A stretch of 64,000 nucleotides of DNA. Origin: CAVVAE01 sp963746185 (lineage in GTDB: Bacteria > Actinomycetota > Actinomycetes > Propionibacteriales > Nocardioidaceae). The notes under the pieces are model-generated. The model saw nothing but the letters and a program-made list of their open reading frames with translations, did not search any database and was not told the DNA's origin. How positions within the stretch are numbered: position 1 is the first letter of the stretch; each line of letters opens with the position of its first letter. The DNA is taken from the NCBI GenBank assembly GCA_963746185.1, contig CAVVAE010000004.1, forward strand, positions 1,736,001 through 1,800,000, written 5' to 3'. Positions 1-7,287 of this stretch are shown piece after piece. Position numbers and translations under genes: made by a program.

Positions 1-62
1 TAGGCGGTGGCGCTGCCGAGCGCGCCGAGACCGACCACGACGTACTCGAATTTCTCGCTCAT
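1..62 (-). CDS. FAD-dependent oxidoreductase (sarcosine/N-methyl amino acid oxidase-like), N-terminal fragment
   Basis: Only the first 20 codons lie in the window; the gene runs off the left edge. The ATG at 62 overlaps the stop of the Rieske gene as ATGA, so the two are translationally coupled. The visible residues MSEKFEYVVVGLGALGSATA contain a beta strand followed by GLGALGSA, the dinucleotide-binding GxGxxG turn that opens DAO/SoxA-type flavoprotein oxidases. In that family the enzyme oxidises N-methyl or secondary amines such as sarcosine. Placement directly after a Rieske oxygenase fits a two-step N-demethylation route. The family is inferred from a short fragment; another Rossmann-fold oxidoreductase is possible. 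Confidence 0.6.
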   Translation of the reverse strand, partial: MSEKFEYVVVGLGALGSATA

Positions 63-1240
63 GCGTCATCTCCCATCAACGGCATCAGCCAGCGGCGGAT
101 GTCGGCGCTCGCGTCCTCCATCGGTGCGAACCACCCTTGCTGGTAGGCACGCGAGCTCATCCCGCGTTGCACCGACTCACAGATCGCCCAGTCCTGCAGA
201 TTGACGAGGTCCCACAGATCGCCGGCGTCATGGGGATCGAAGTCGGTGGCGCTCATCGCGTCACTCTCGAACAGCAGGTCGCACTGCACTCGTGTCCGGT
301 CGACAGCGAGTGGCCAGGAGATGAAGGACGCGACGTGGTCGGCCGAGCACGACAGCCACAGGTTGGGGTAGATCAGCTCACCCTTGTGGCGAATGCGTTC
401 CGCCTCGTTGAGGTCGGGGAAGGGCCGGCGGTTTGTCGTACCCGACCTCGTGAACGTCCAGGCCCCGTCACGATGCGGGATCCCATCGTCCCAGTCGAGG
501 TTGACGCCGCCTCCGCCGAACGACGGGACGAGCCGCGTCAGCTCGGGGTGCACCGGACCGCAGTGGTAGCACTCGTTGTAGTTCTCCGCCAGCACCTTGT
601 AGTTGGCGCTGACGTCGTACGTGAAGCTGAGACCCGTCGCCAGACCGGCGAGTGGATAGCGTTGCAGCCGCTCGGCGAAGGGGGCGATCTCGGTGTCGAA
701 GTCAGCCATGCCCTCGCCGCGTGGCGCTTCAGGTGTGAGGTGGACGAAGCAGAAGCCACCCCAGCTCTTCACGCCGACCGGTGCGATGGAGAAGTCCGCA
801 GCATCGAAGTCGTCGAGGCGGTCGGTGTGTGGAGCCTTGAGCAGTCGACCCGACAGGTCATAGGTCCAGGAGTGATAGGGACACCGCAGGGCTGCGACGT
901 CGCATGGCGGTGGAAGTTCACCATCAACGGGCACGATCTGCGAACCGCGATGGCGGCAGACGTTGTAGGCGCCGTGCAGCATGCCGTCCGCGTCAACGGT
1001 GACGAGGATGGACTCTCCGACCACGTCGAGTACGGCGAGTCGGCCAGGGCGGCCGAGCCCGAGGTCGGCGAGCCGGCCGATGCAGAACCACGAGGCGAAG
1101 AGGACGCGATCGCGCTCGATCGTGAAGTGTTCAGCGTCGACGTACATGTGCTTCGGCAAGGCGGGCTGCAGTACTCGCGCGGGTCTGGCATCCGCCGATA
1201 CGTCGAGCGGGTCGCCCGGCTTGGCCTCAAGGTCGGTCAT
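59..1240 (-). CDS. Rieske non-heme iron oxygenase, alpha subunit
   Basis: Aromatic-ring-hydroxylating-type oxygenase of about 393 residues. The Rieske [2Fe-2S] ligands are visible as CRHRG and CPYHSW (C-x-H near residue 95, C-x2-H near residue 120), with 22 residues between the pairs, longer than the common 15-17. The mononuclear iron site is ENYNECYHCGPVHPEL near residue 220 (H-x4-H). This family also includes quaternary-amine demethylases of the GbcA type, and the neighbouring sarcosine-oxidase-like gene favours that role over ring hydroxylation. I chose the ATG at 1240 because AGGGGAAGG lies 8 bases upstream; GTG 1246 and TTG 1243 are in frame but badly spaced. No reductase gene is in the window. 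A palindromic operator lies just upstream at 1272-1291. The substrate is unknown. Confidence 0.85.
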   Translation of the reverse strand: MTDLEAKPGDPLDVSADARPARVLQPALPKHMYVDAEHFTIERDRVLFASWFCIGRLADLGLGRPGRLAVLDVVGESILVTVDADGMLHGAYNVCRHRGSQIVPVDGELPPPCDVAALRCPYHSWTYDLSGRLLKAPHTDRLDDFDAADFSIAPVGVKSWGGFCFVHLTPEAPRGEGMADFDTEIAPFAERLQRYPLAGLATGLSFTYDVSANYKVLAENYNECYHCGPVHPELTRLVPSFGGGGVNLDWDDGIPHRDGAWTFTRSGTTNRRPFPDLNEAERIRHKGELIYPNLWLSCSADHVASFISWPLAVDRTRVQCDLLFESDAMSATDFDPHDAGDLWDLVNLQDWAICESVQRGMSSRAYQQGWFAPMEDASADIRRWLMPLMGDDA

Positions 1241-1271
1241 CAACACCGCCTTCCCCTCGCACTGACACCCA

Positions 1272-1291
1272 TACTGACTCGTGAGTCAGTA
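1272..1291. promoter_or_regulatory. TetR-type palindromic operator upstream of the Rieske gene
   Basis: TACTGACTC-GT-GAGTCAGTA: two perfect 9-bp arms around a 2-bp centre, 31 bases before the Rieske ATG. The same core recurs at 7300-7317 and 7521-7540. Palindromes of this length and spacing are typical TetR/AcrR operators; the regulator itself is not in the window. Confidence 0.65.
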
Positions 1292-1347
1292 ACGACACAC
1301 CCCAGCCTGCCATCTCCACCACGTTTTCGGAAGCGGATCTGCGAGTC

Positions 1348-2352
1348 CTAGAGCCTGCCGGGGAGCCAGCAGGCGGCTCGATGCTCGCCCGTGGCGGGAA
1401 GTACGGGGAGTGGTTTGGAGCGACAGTCCGCCTCGATCCCCGCGTCCGCGGCTGATCCGTCGAGCAGCGCCGGACAGCGCGGGTGAAACCGGCAGCCTGA
1501 CGGCACCCGGGTCGGGTCCGGTGTCTCGCCTCTCAACACGATCGGCTCGATCTCTCCGATCTCGGGTACGACGGACAGCAGCGCCCGGGTGTAGGGATGC
1601 TTGGGGGAGGAGAGCACCTGCTCTGTCGTGCCGACCTCGACGATCCGCCCGAGGTACATCACCGCAATCCGGTCCGCGATGTTCCAGGCCAGGCCCAGGT
1701 CGTGCGTGACCACGAGCACCGAGAGTCCGAGCTGCTCACGTAACCTCAGCAGGAGAGCAAGGATCTCGCCGCGGATCGAAGCGTCGAGACTCGACACTGG
1801 CTCGTCGGCGATGAGCACATCAGGTTCGAGGGCTAGTGCTCCGGCGATGACCACTCGCTGCCGCTGACCACCAGACAGCTCGTGCGCGTAGTTCAGGAAG
1901 AAGTTCTCGGGCGGCCGCATCCCGGCCTGTGACAGCGCTCGCGAGACCAGATCCGCCTCATTGACCGGGTCACCCGCAGCGCGCTTCCTCGCGACGAGCT
2001 TGTGGATGCGAATGCCCTCGGCCACGGACTCGTACACACTGTGCCGCGGGTTGAGGGCGCCGGTCGGGTCCTGCAGGATCAGCTGGACACGTCGCCGGTA
2101 GGCGCGCAGCGCCTTGCCGCCGTAGGTCAGGCCACTTCCGTCGTACGACACGGTGCCGGCACTCGGCCGCTCGAGCCCGAGCAACGTCCTGGCCAGCGTC
2201 GTCTTTCCGCACCCGGACTCACCGACGAGCGCCAGGATCTCGCCGGACGCAACGTCGAGGTCGACACCGTCAACTCCTTTGGCATCTGGCCGTCCACCGC
2301 GGCCGCCAAACGTCACCTCGAGCTCGCGCGCCGAAAGCAAGTCGCCGCTCAT
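1348..2352 (-). CDS. Oligopeptide/dipeptide ABC transporter ATP-binding protein (DppF/OppF type)
   Basis: Cytoplasmic ATPase of 334 residues that powers the importer encoded upstream. Walker A is GESGCGKT (44-51), the ABC signature LSGGQRQRV starts at 159 and Walker B with DEP is at about 178-184. The C-terminal segment, with the HPYTRALLS motif and paired cysteines, is the oligopeptide-transporter C-terminal domain. The start overlaps the stop of the other ATPase gene as ATGA (2349-2352). The Rieske gene follows about 100 bases downstream with its own operator. Substrate specificity cannot be read from the ATPase. Confidence 0.9.
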   Translation of the reverse strand: MSGDLLSARELEVTFGGRGGRPDAKGVDGVDLDVASGEILALVGESGCGKTTLARTLLGLERPSAGTVSYDGSGLTYGGKALRAYRRRVQLILQDPTGALNPRHSVYESVAEGIRIHKLVARKRAAGDPVNEADLVSRALSQAGMRPPENFFLNYAHELSGGQRQRVVIAGALALEPDVLIADEPVSSLDASIRGEILALLLRLREQLGLSVLVVTHDLGLAWNIADRIAVMYLGRIVEVGTTEQVLSSPKHPYTRALLSVVPEIGEIEPIVLRGETPDPTRVPSGCRFHPRCPALLDGSAADAGIEADCRSKPLPVLPATGEHRAACWLPGRL

Positions 2353-3374
2353 CGTGCCGCCTCATCAGCTTCGGCAACGCTCCGGGCGAGCAACAGCTTC
2401 ATGTCACGACTGTCATCAGCGTGGATGCACGCGACCCGCCGATCAGCGCCGAGCTGCACCAACGGTGGGTCGGTCGTCAGGCACTCGTCGGTGGCCAGCG
2501 CGCATCGCGGATGGAAGGGGCAGCCGGTCGGTATGGAGCGCGGGTCTGGTGGGTCGCCTGGAAGACCCACTGGAGCGAAGCGAGCGACCGGGTCACCCAC
2601 GCGAGGGAACGCCGCGGCCAGGGCACCACCGTACGGATGGAGTGGGTGGTCGAAGAGACTTGAGGCTGGACCCTCCTCGACCACCTTCCCGGCGTACATC
2701 ACGAGCACGCGATCGCAGGTCGTGCCGAGCACAGACAGGTCATGGCTGATCAGCAAGAGTCCGAGTCCGAGCTCTTGTACGAGATTTGTGAGCACGTTGA
2801 GCACCTGCGCTTGCACCATCACGTCGAGGGCAGTGGTCGGCTCGTCGGCAACAATCAACTCCGGACCGCAAGCCAGCGCCATCGCGATCATCACTCGCTG
2901 TTTCTGACCGCCGGACATCTGGTGAGGAAATGATCGGGCTCGGCTAGCCGGCAGCCCGACCTGCTCGAGCAGCTCGCCGACCCGAGTTGCCGCCTGCGCC
3001 TTGGTGGCCGAGGGATTGTGCAGCCGGATGGGTTCGATGATCTGGTCGCCAATTCGTTGAACGGGGTTGAGTGAGTGCAGCGCGCCCTGGAACACCATCG
3101 CGGCGTCGGCCCAACGCAGCGCCCGCAGCTGGCCCCAGGGGATGGTCTGCACGTCCTTGCCCTTCAGGAGGATTTCGCCTTCGACGCGGGCGGACTTGGG
3201 CTGGAGCCGGAGCACGGTCGAGGCCAGTGTGGACTTGCCGCAGCCAGACTCACCAGCGATCCCAACGCTCTCACCCGCACCCACCGACAGGGTCACACCG
3301 CGGATGGCCGGCAGCTCTCCGGCGGCCGTCTTGTACGTGACATGTACGTCGGACATGGTCAGCAATTCGCTCAT
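2349..3374 (-). CDS. Oligopeptide/dipeptide ABC transporter ATP-binding protein (DppD/OppD type)
   Basis: Second ATPase of the importer, 341 residues. Walker A is GESGCGKST (from 41), the signature MSGGQKQRV lies near residue 162, and Walker B reads LIVADEP. The C-terminal oligopeptide-transporter domain has the HPYGGAL segment and a cysteine pair in CPFHPRCALATDEC. DppD and DppF normally act as a heterodimer on the cytoplasmic face of the two permeases. It starts 14 bases after the permease stop, and its stop overlaps the next ATPase, so all are co-transcribed. Confidence 0.9.
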   Translation of the reverse strand: MSELLTMSDVHVTYKTAAGELPAIRGVTLSVGAGESVGIAGESGCGKSTLASTVLRLQPKSARVEGEILLKGKDVQTIPWGQLRALRWADAAMVFQGALHSLNPVQRIGDQIIEPIRLHNPSATKAQAATRVGELLEQVGLPASRARSFPHQMSGGQKQRVMIAMALACGPELIVADEPTTALDVMVQAQVLNVLTNLVQELGLGLLLISHDLSVLGTTCDRVLVMYAGKVVEEGPASSLFDHPLHPYGGALAAAFPRVGDPVARFAPVGLPGDPPDPRSIPTGCPFHPRCALATDECLTTDPPLVQLGADRRVACIHADDSRDMKLLLARSVAEADEAAR

Positions 3375-3387
3375 CGGCAGCTCCGCA

Positions 3388-4308
3388 TCAGCGTTGCCTC
3401 AGCCGGGGGTTGAAGATCTCTTCCAACGCCTGACCGACCAGCGTGAACGACAGCACCACGAGCACGACGCAGATGCCGGGCGGGAACAAGAACCACCACG
3501 CACCCAGCGAGAGGGCGCCGTTGCTGAACGCGGAGTCGAGCATGGTGCCCCACGAGATACGGGTCGGGTCACCGAGCCCCAGGAACGACAGCGTTGTCTC
3601 GGCCAGAATCGCCCCGGCCACCGTAAGAGTGGTGTTGGCGAACACCATCGGCATCACGTTGGGCAGCACATGCCTCGACATCTGGTGCCAGTTGCCTGCA
3701 CCGAGCACCCGGGCCCGCTCCATGTAAGGGCGCTCCTTGATCGACAGCGTCTGCGACCTGATGAGGAGAGCCGTGGCCGGCCAGCTGGTCACGCCGATCA
3801 CGAACCCGATAGTGAACAACGATCCGCCCAGCAGTGTCGCCATGACCAGTGCGAGCGGAACGAACGGGACGACGATGAACCACTCCGTCACCCGGTAGAG
3901 GAGGCCGCCGATCCGGCCGCCCATGAAACCGGAGGCAATGCCGACGAGCGTGCCGAGCACCATCGAGATGACGGTCGCGAAGAGCCCGACCAGCAGGGAG
4001 ATGCGGGCGCCAAAGACCAGCAGCGTGAGCACCGGACGACCCGACTCATCTGTGCCGAGCCAGTACTCCGACGAGGGCGGTTGGAAAGGCAAGGCGTCCG
4101 CCTTGGTCAGTGACAGACCGTCCGGGTCGACGATCAGTGGCGCAAAGATCGCCATCAGACAGAAGAGGACGAGCACGACCAGCCCGAACACGCCGCTACG
4201 GTGCTTGCGAAACTCCGCCCACGTGCGTCCGGCGGACTCTCTGCGGCGACGCCGAGTGACCTGCCGGGGACTGAGGGGTGCGGAGCTCGCCGCCTCGTGC
4301 GCGCTCAT
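3388..4308 (-). CDS. ABC transporter permease (DppC/OppC type)
   Basis: Integral membrane permease of 306 residues. An N-terminal cytoplasmic tail rich in Arg precedes a first membrane segment (VFGLVVLVLFCLMAIFAPLI), then the BPD_transp_1 domain with about five more helices. The coupling (EAA-like) loop reads YMERARVLGAGNW. This architecture matches DppC/OppC, which pairs with DppB to form the translocation pore. The start overlaps the stop of the DppB-type gene by 4 bases (4305-4308). Confidence 0.88.
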   Translation of the reverse strand: MSAHEAASSAPLSPRQVTRRRRRESAGRTWAEFRKHRSGVFGLVVLVLFCLMAIFAPLIVDPDGLSLTKADALPFQPPSSEYWLGTDESGRPVLTLLVFGARISLLVGLFATVISMVLGTLVGIASGFMGGRIGGLLYRVTEWFIVVPFVPLALVMATLLGGSLFTIGFVIGVTSWPATALLIRSQTLSIKERPYMERARVLGAGNWHQMSRHVLPNVMPMVFANTTLTVAGAILAETTLSFLGLGDPTRISWGTMLDSAFSNGALSLGAWWFLFPPGICVVLVVLSFTLVGQALEEIFNPRLRQR

Positions 4309-5369
4309 ACGCGTACCCTCGGGTCGAGGTACCCGTAGAGCAGGTTGGCGATCAGGTTGAACAGCACCACGGCGGCTGAGAAGACAAAGAACGTCCCTTG
4401 CAGCATCGGGATGTCAGGGATGCGCAGCGCGTCGGTGGTCAGCAGGCCGAGGCCAGGGATCGAGAACACCGTCTCCACCGTGATCGCTCCGCCGACGATG
4501 AAGCTGAGGTTGAGCGAGATGAGGGTGACGACCGGAAGCAAGGCGTTGCGAGTGGCGTGCCGGCGTCGTACGAGCACTTCATGGAGTCCCTTCGCACGAG
4601 CCGTCTGAAGGTATCCCTCGCCCATCTCGTCGAGAAGCGCTGACCGCATGATGAGGGCGTACTCAGCGAGATACGCCAGCGTCAGCGTGAGGACGGGTAA
4701 CACGAGGTGCCACGCCTGATCAACTATGCCGTCGAACGACCACGGATCGAGGCCCGCGGTTTGGAGGCGGCCGATCGGGAACAAGCTGGGGATCGGCCCG
4801 AACCCGGTCGCGAAGAAGTAGAAAAGGATCAGCCCGAGCCACCACTCAGGCATCGAGTAGAGAGTGATCGTGGTTGACGTGGAGATGGTGTCAAACTTCT
4901 GGCCACGCTTCCACGCGGCGATGGTGCCAATCCAGAAGCCGAACAGCAGCGAAAGGATCGTCGACGTCCCGACCAGCGCAACGGTCGGCCAGAGTCGGTC
5001 GAGCATCAGCCCACGCACGGACTGGCTGTACTGGTAGGAATCGCCGAAGTCGAGCGTGATGATGTTCTTGAGGTAGACCAGGAACTGCTGGGGCAAGGGG
5101 TCGTCGAGACCGTACTTGTCGATCACCTCCTGGACCTGCTCGGGCGTCTTCGCGCGACCGCGGGCCAACGTCCTCTCCGGATGAGGGTTGAGCACCCGAA
5201 ACAGGAGGAAGTTCGTCACGATGACGAACAACATCGTCGCGGCGGACGCCGCGACCTTCCTCCCGACCCAGCGCCAGGTGGCCGCCCGATTTGGTCTGGA
5301 AACTTCGTCCGAAGGTGCGGTCGGCGTCGGCTCGGGTTCGTAGGGCGTGACGTCGATCGTGTGGGTCAC
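4305..5369 (-). CDS. ABC transporter permease (DppB/OppB type)
   Basis: Integral membrane permease of 354 residues. After a Pro/Glu-rich cytoplasmic N terminus there is a membrane segment (AASAATMLFVIVTNFLLFRV), a periplasm-side region of about 60 residues typical of DppB, and the permease domain with coupling loop YLQTARAKGLHE. I place the start at GTG 5369 because it overlaps the solute-binding-protein stop as GTGA; an in-frame ATG at 5408 would overlap that gene by 43 bases. It partners the DppC-type protein just downstream. Confidence 0.85.
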   Translation of the reverse strand: MTHTIDVTPYEPEPTPTAPSDEVSRPNRAATWRWVGRKVAASAATMLFVIVTNFLLFRVLNPHPERTLARGRAKTPEQVQEVIDKYGLDDPLPQQFLVYLKNIITLDFGDSYQYSQSVRGLMLDRLWPTVALVGTSTILSLLFGFWIGTIAAWKRGQKFDTISTSTTITLYSMPEWWLGLILFYFFATGFGPIPSLFPIGRLQTAGLDPWSFDGIVDQAWHLVLPVLTLTLAYLAEYALIMRSALLDEMGEGYLQTARAKGLHEVLVRRRHATRNALLPVVTLISLNLSFIVGGAITVETVFSIPGLGLLTTDALRIPDIPMLQGTFFVFSAAVVLFNLIANLLYGYLDPRVRV

Positions 5370-7234
5370 TCGCGGTCGTCCGCGCTCTGCCGGCGGAATC
5401 TCATCCATCCGACGACAAGCACGCCACCGATGCCGAGGACAACGAGCGCAATGATGACGACCTGCCCGGTGTCCACTCCCCCGTCATCAGAGAGTCCGGC
5501 GGTTTCCGGGCTCCCCGAAGCAGTTCCTGCCGGCGCCAGGTTGAGGTAGTTCGCGTGGCCGTACTGGAAGAGCAAGATGCCGCCCGGGTTCGGCTGAGGA
5601 ACGAAGCCCTCCCACCGGTCGCTGCGGTAAGCCTCACCGATCTGGTTGTAGACCGTGTTGAGGTAGGGCGCGTCGTCGTACAACATCTGTTGCATCTGCT
5701 TGACGACGTCCTCGCGCTCTCCCTGGTCCGTCGCGGCGTTCTGCTCCTTGTAGAGCTTGTCGTACTCCGGGTTGCAGTACCACGAGTCCGACCAGTTGCC
5801 GCGTTGGTCACAGGTGAAGTAGCTGAGGATCGAGTCCGGGTCGGGCTCGACGTACCAGCCCCATTCGAAGACGTCGAACTCTCCGTCGAGGATGATGTTC
5901 GTGAGCTTGCTGCTCTCGAACGACGTCACCTTCGACTTGATCTGCACGTCGTTCAACCACTCCTTGAAGAACGCCATCGTGGACAACGACGACTCCGAGT
6001 CCGATCGGGCATAAAGTCGCAGCTCGTCCATCGGTGACCCGTCGGGCATCGTGCGCCAGCCGTCGTCGCCGACCGTGTAGCCGGCCTCGTCCAACAGCTC
6101 CTTGGCGTGGTCGGGGTCGTATGCGTAGGCGTCGTCGCTCGGCGGTGTCCACCGGTAGCCCTCATAGGCCGGCGGGATGATGTTCTCGGCCGGCACTGCA
6201 GCCCCTTGATAGACCTGCTCTACCAGCTTGGCGCGGTCGATCGTGAAGTTGAGGGCAAATCTGAAGTTCTTGTCGAGCAGAGCCGGGTTGGGGTCGCCCA
6301 TCGGCTCACCAGTCTTGATGTCGACCGAGCCGGTGTTGAAGGCGATCTCGTTGAAACCGGGGGAGTCACCTTCCTGGGCGGTGATGTTGGGGTCGCCTTC
6401 GAGCGCCTTGACCTGAAGAGCAGAGACGTCCTCAGCAAAGTCGATCTCGCCGGCCTTGAGAGCCTGCACGAGGGTGTCCTCGGACCGGTAGACCTGCATG
6501 TTGACCTCGCCCACCTTCGGCTCGCCGGCCCAGTAGTCGTCGTTGCGCACAAAGCGATACGTCGAACCACCGGCCTTGCCTTCGACGAGCTTGAACGGGC
6601 CCGAGCCGACGATCGGCTCGTCCTCGCTCTTGGGCTCGTTGGAGAAGGTCTTGACTTCGTCCTCGCTGACGTCCTTCCAGATGTGCTCGGGCACGATCGG
6701 CATCGGGAGCAGCGGCAGTGTTGCATTCGGCTTCTTCAGATCCATCACGACTGTGGTGTCGTCGGGGGCGGTGATCTTGTCGACCGAGATCAGGTAGGAC
6801 CCCCACGACGCGGCCTCGGGGCCACCATCGAGGATGCGGTTGAGGGTGTAGGCAATGTCGTGGGCAGTCAGCGGTACGCCGTCCGTCCACTTCACTCCCT
6901 CTTGGATGTGGAACGTCCACATCAGGCCGTCGTCACTGGTTTCCCACTCGGTGGCGAGACTCGGCTCCGGGCTCATGTCCTTGTCGGAATAGCTGATCAT
7001 GTAGTCGTACATCAACGCCCAGGCCTCGTAGGACTCCGCCTCGATGCCGTTGAACGGATTGAACGAGTCGACCTCGTTCGTCATCCCGATCGTGAACGTG
7101 GGGTCGTCGGCTGCTGCGCTGCTGACACCCGCTTGTGCCGTTTGGTTAGTCCCCCAAAGGGCAATGCCGAGGAGAAGGGTGATGACCGCCGAGCCTGCAG
7201 CTGTCTTGGTCATACGTTGCCGTCTGCTCATCAT
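5366..7234 (-). CDS. ABC transporter substrate-binding protein, family 5, with C-terminal membrane anchor
   Basis: Extracellular binding protein of 622 residues (SBP_bac_5 family) that delivers substrate to the permease pair. An Arg/Lys-rich N terminus and hydrophobic stretch (about residues 11-35, ending in AQA) form a Sec signal with no lipobox Cys. Family hallmarks such as the WTFHIQEGVKWTDG segment and the DFDVFEWGW-type region are present. The C terminus adds a membrane span (VVIIALVVLGIGGVLVVGWM) followed by a basic tail, so the protein looks tethered by its C terminus instead of by a lipid. The start has AAAGGAA 7 bases upstream. Family 5 proteins bind peptides but also opines, nickel complexes and betaine-like compounds, so the ligand is open. 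Confidence 0.9.
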   Translation of the reverse strand: MMSRRQRMTKTAAGSAVITLLLGIALWGTNQTAQAGVSSAAADDPTFTIGMTNEVDSFNPFNGIEAESYEAWALMYDYMISYSDKDMSPEPSLATEWETSDDGLMWTFHIQEGVKWTDGVPLTAHDIAYTLNRILDGGPEAASWGSYLISVDKITAPDDTTVVMDLKKPNATLPLLPMPIVPEHIWKDVSEDEVKTFSNEPKSEDEPIVGSGPFKLVEGKAGGSTYRFVRNDDYWAGEPKVGEVNMQVYRSEDTLVQALKAGEIDFAEDVSALQVKALEGDPNITAQEGDSPGFNEIAFNTGSVDIKTGEPMGDPNPALLDKNFRFALNFTIDRAKLVEQVYQGAAVPAENIIPPAYEGYRWTPPSDDAYAYDPDHAKELLDEAGYTVGDDGWRTMPDGSPMDELRLYARSDSESSLSTMAFFKEWLNDVQIKSKVTSFESSKLTNIILDGEFDVFEWGWYVEPDPDSILSYFTCDQRGNWSDSWYCNPEYDKLYKEQNAATDQGEREDVVKQMQQMLYDDAPYLNTVYNQIGEAYRSDRWEGFVPQPNPGGILLFQYGHANYLNLAPAGTASGSPETAGLSDDGGVDTGQVVIIALVVLGIGGVLVVGWMRFRRQSADDRE

Positions 7235-7274
7235 CAGCGGTTTCCTTTGCAGGCCAGTGGCCTTGTCGACGGAG

Positions 7275-7280
7275 TATGTT
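7275..7280 (+). promoter_or_regulatory. -10 element for the S9 peptidase (leaderless)
   Basis: TATGTT followed by 7 bases and then GTG at 7288, with no usable ribosome binding site. The spacing puts the transcription start at or next to the start codon. Confidence 0.5.
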
Positions 7281-7287
7281 GCCCTTC

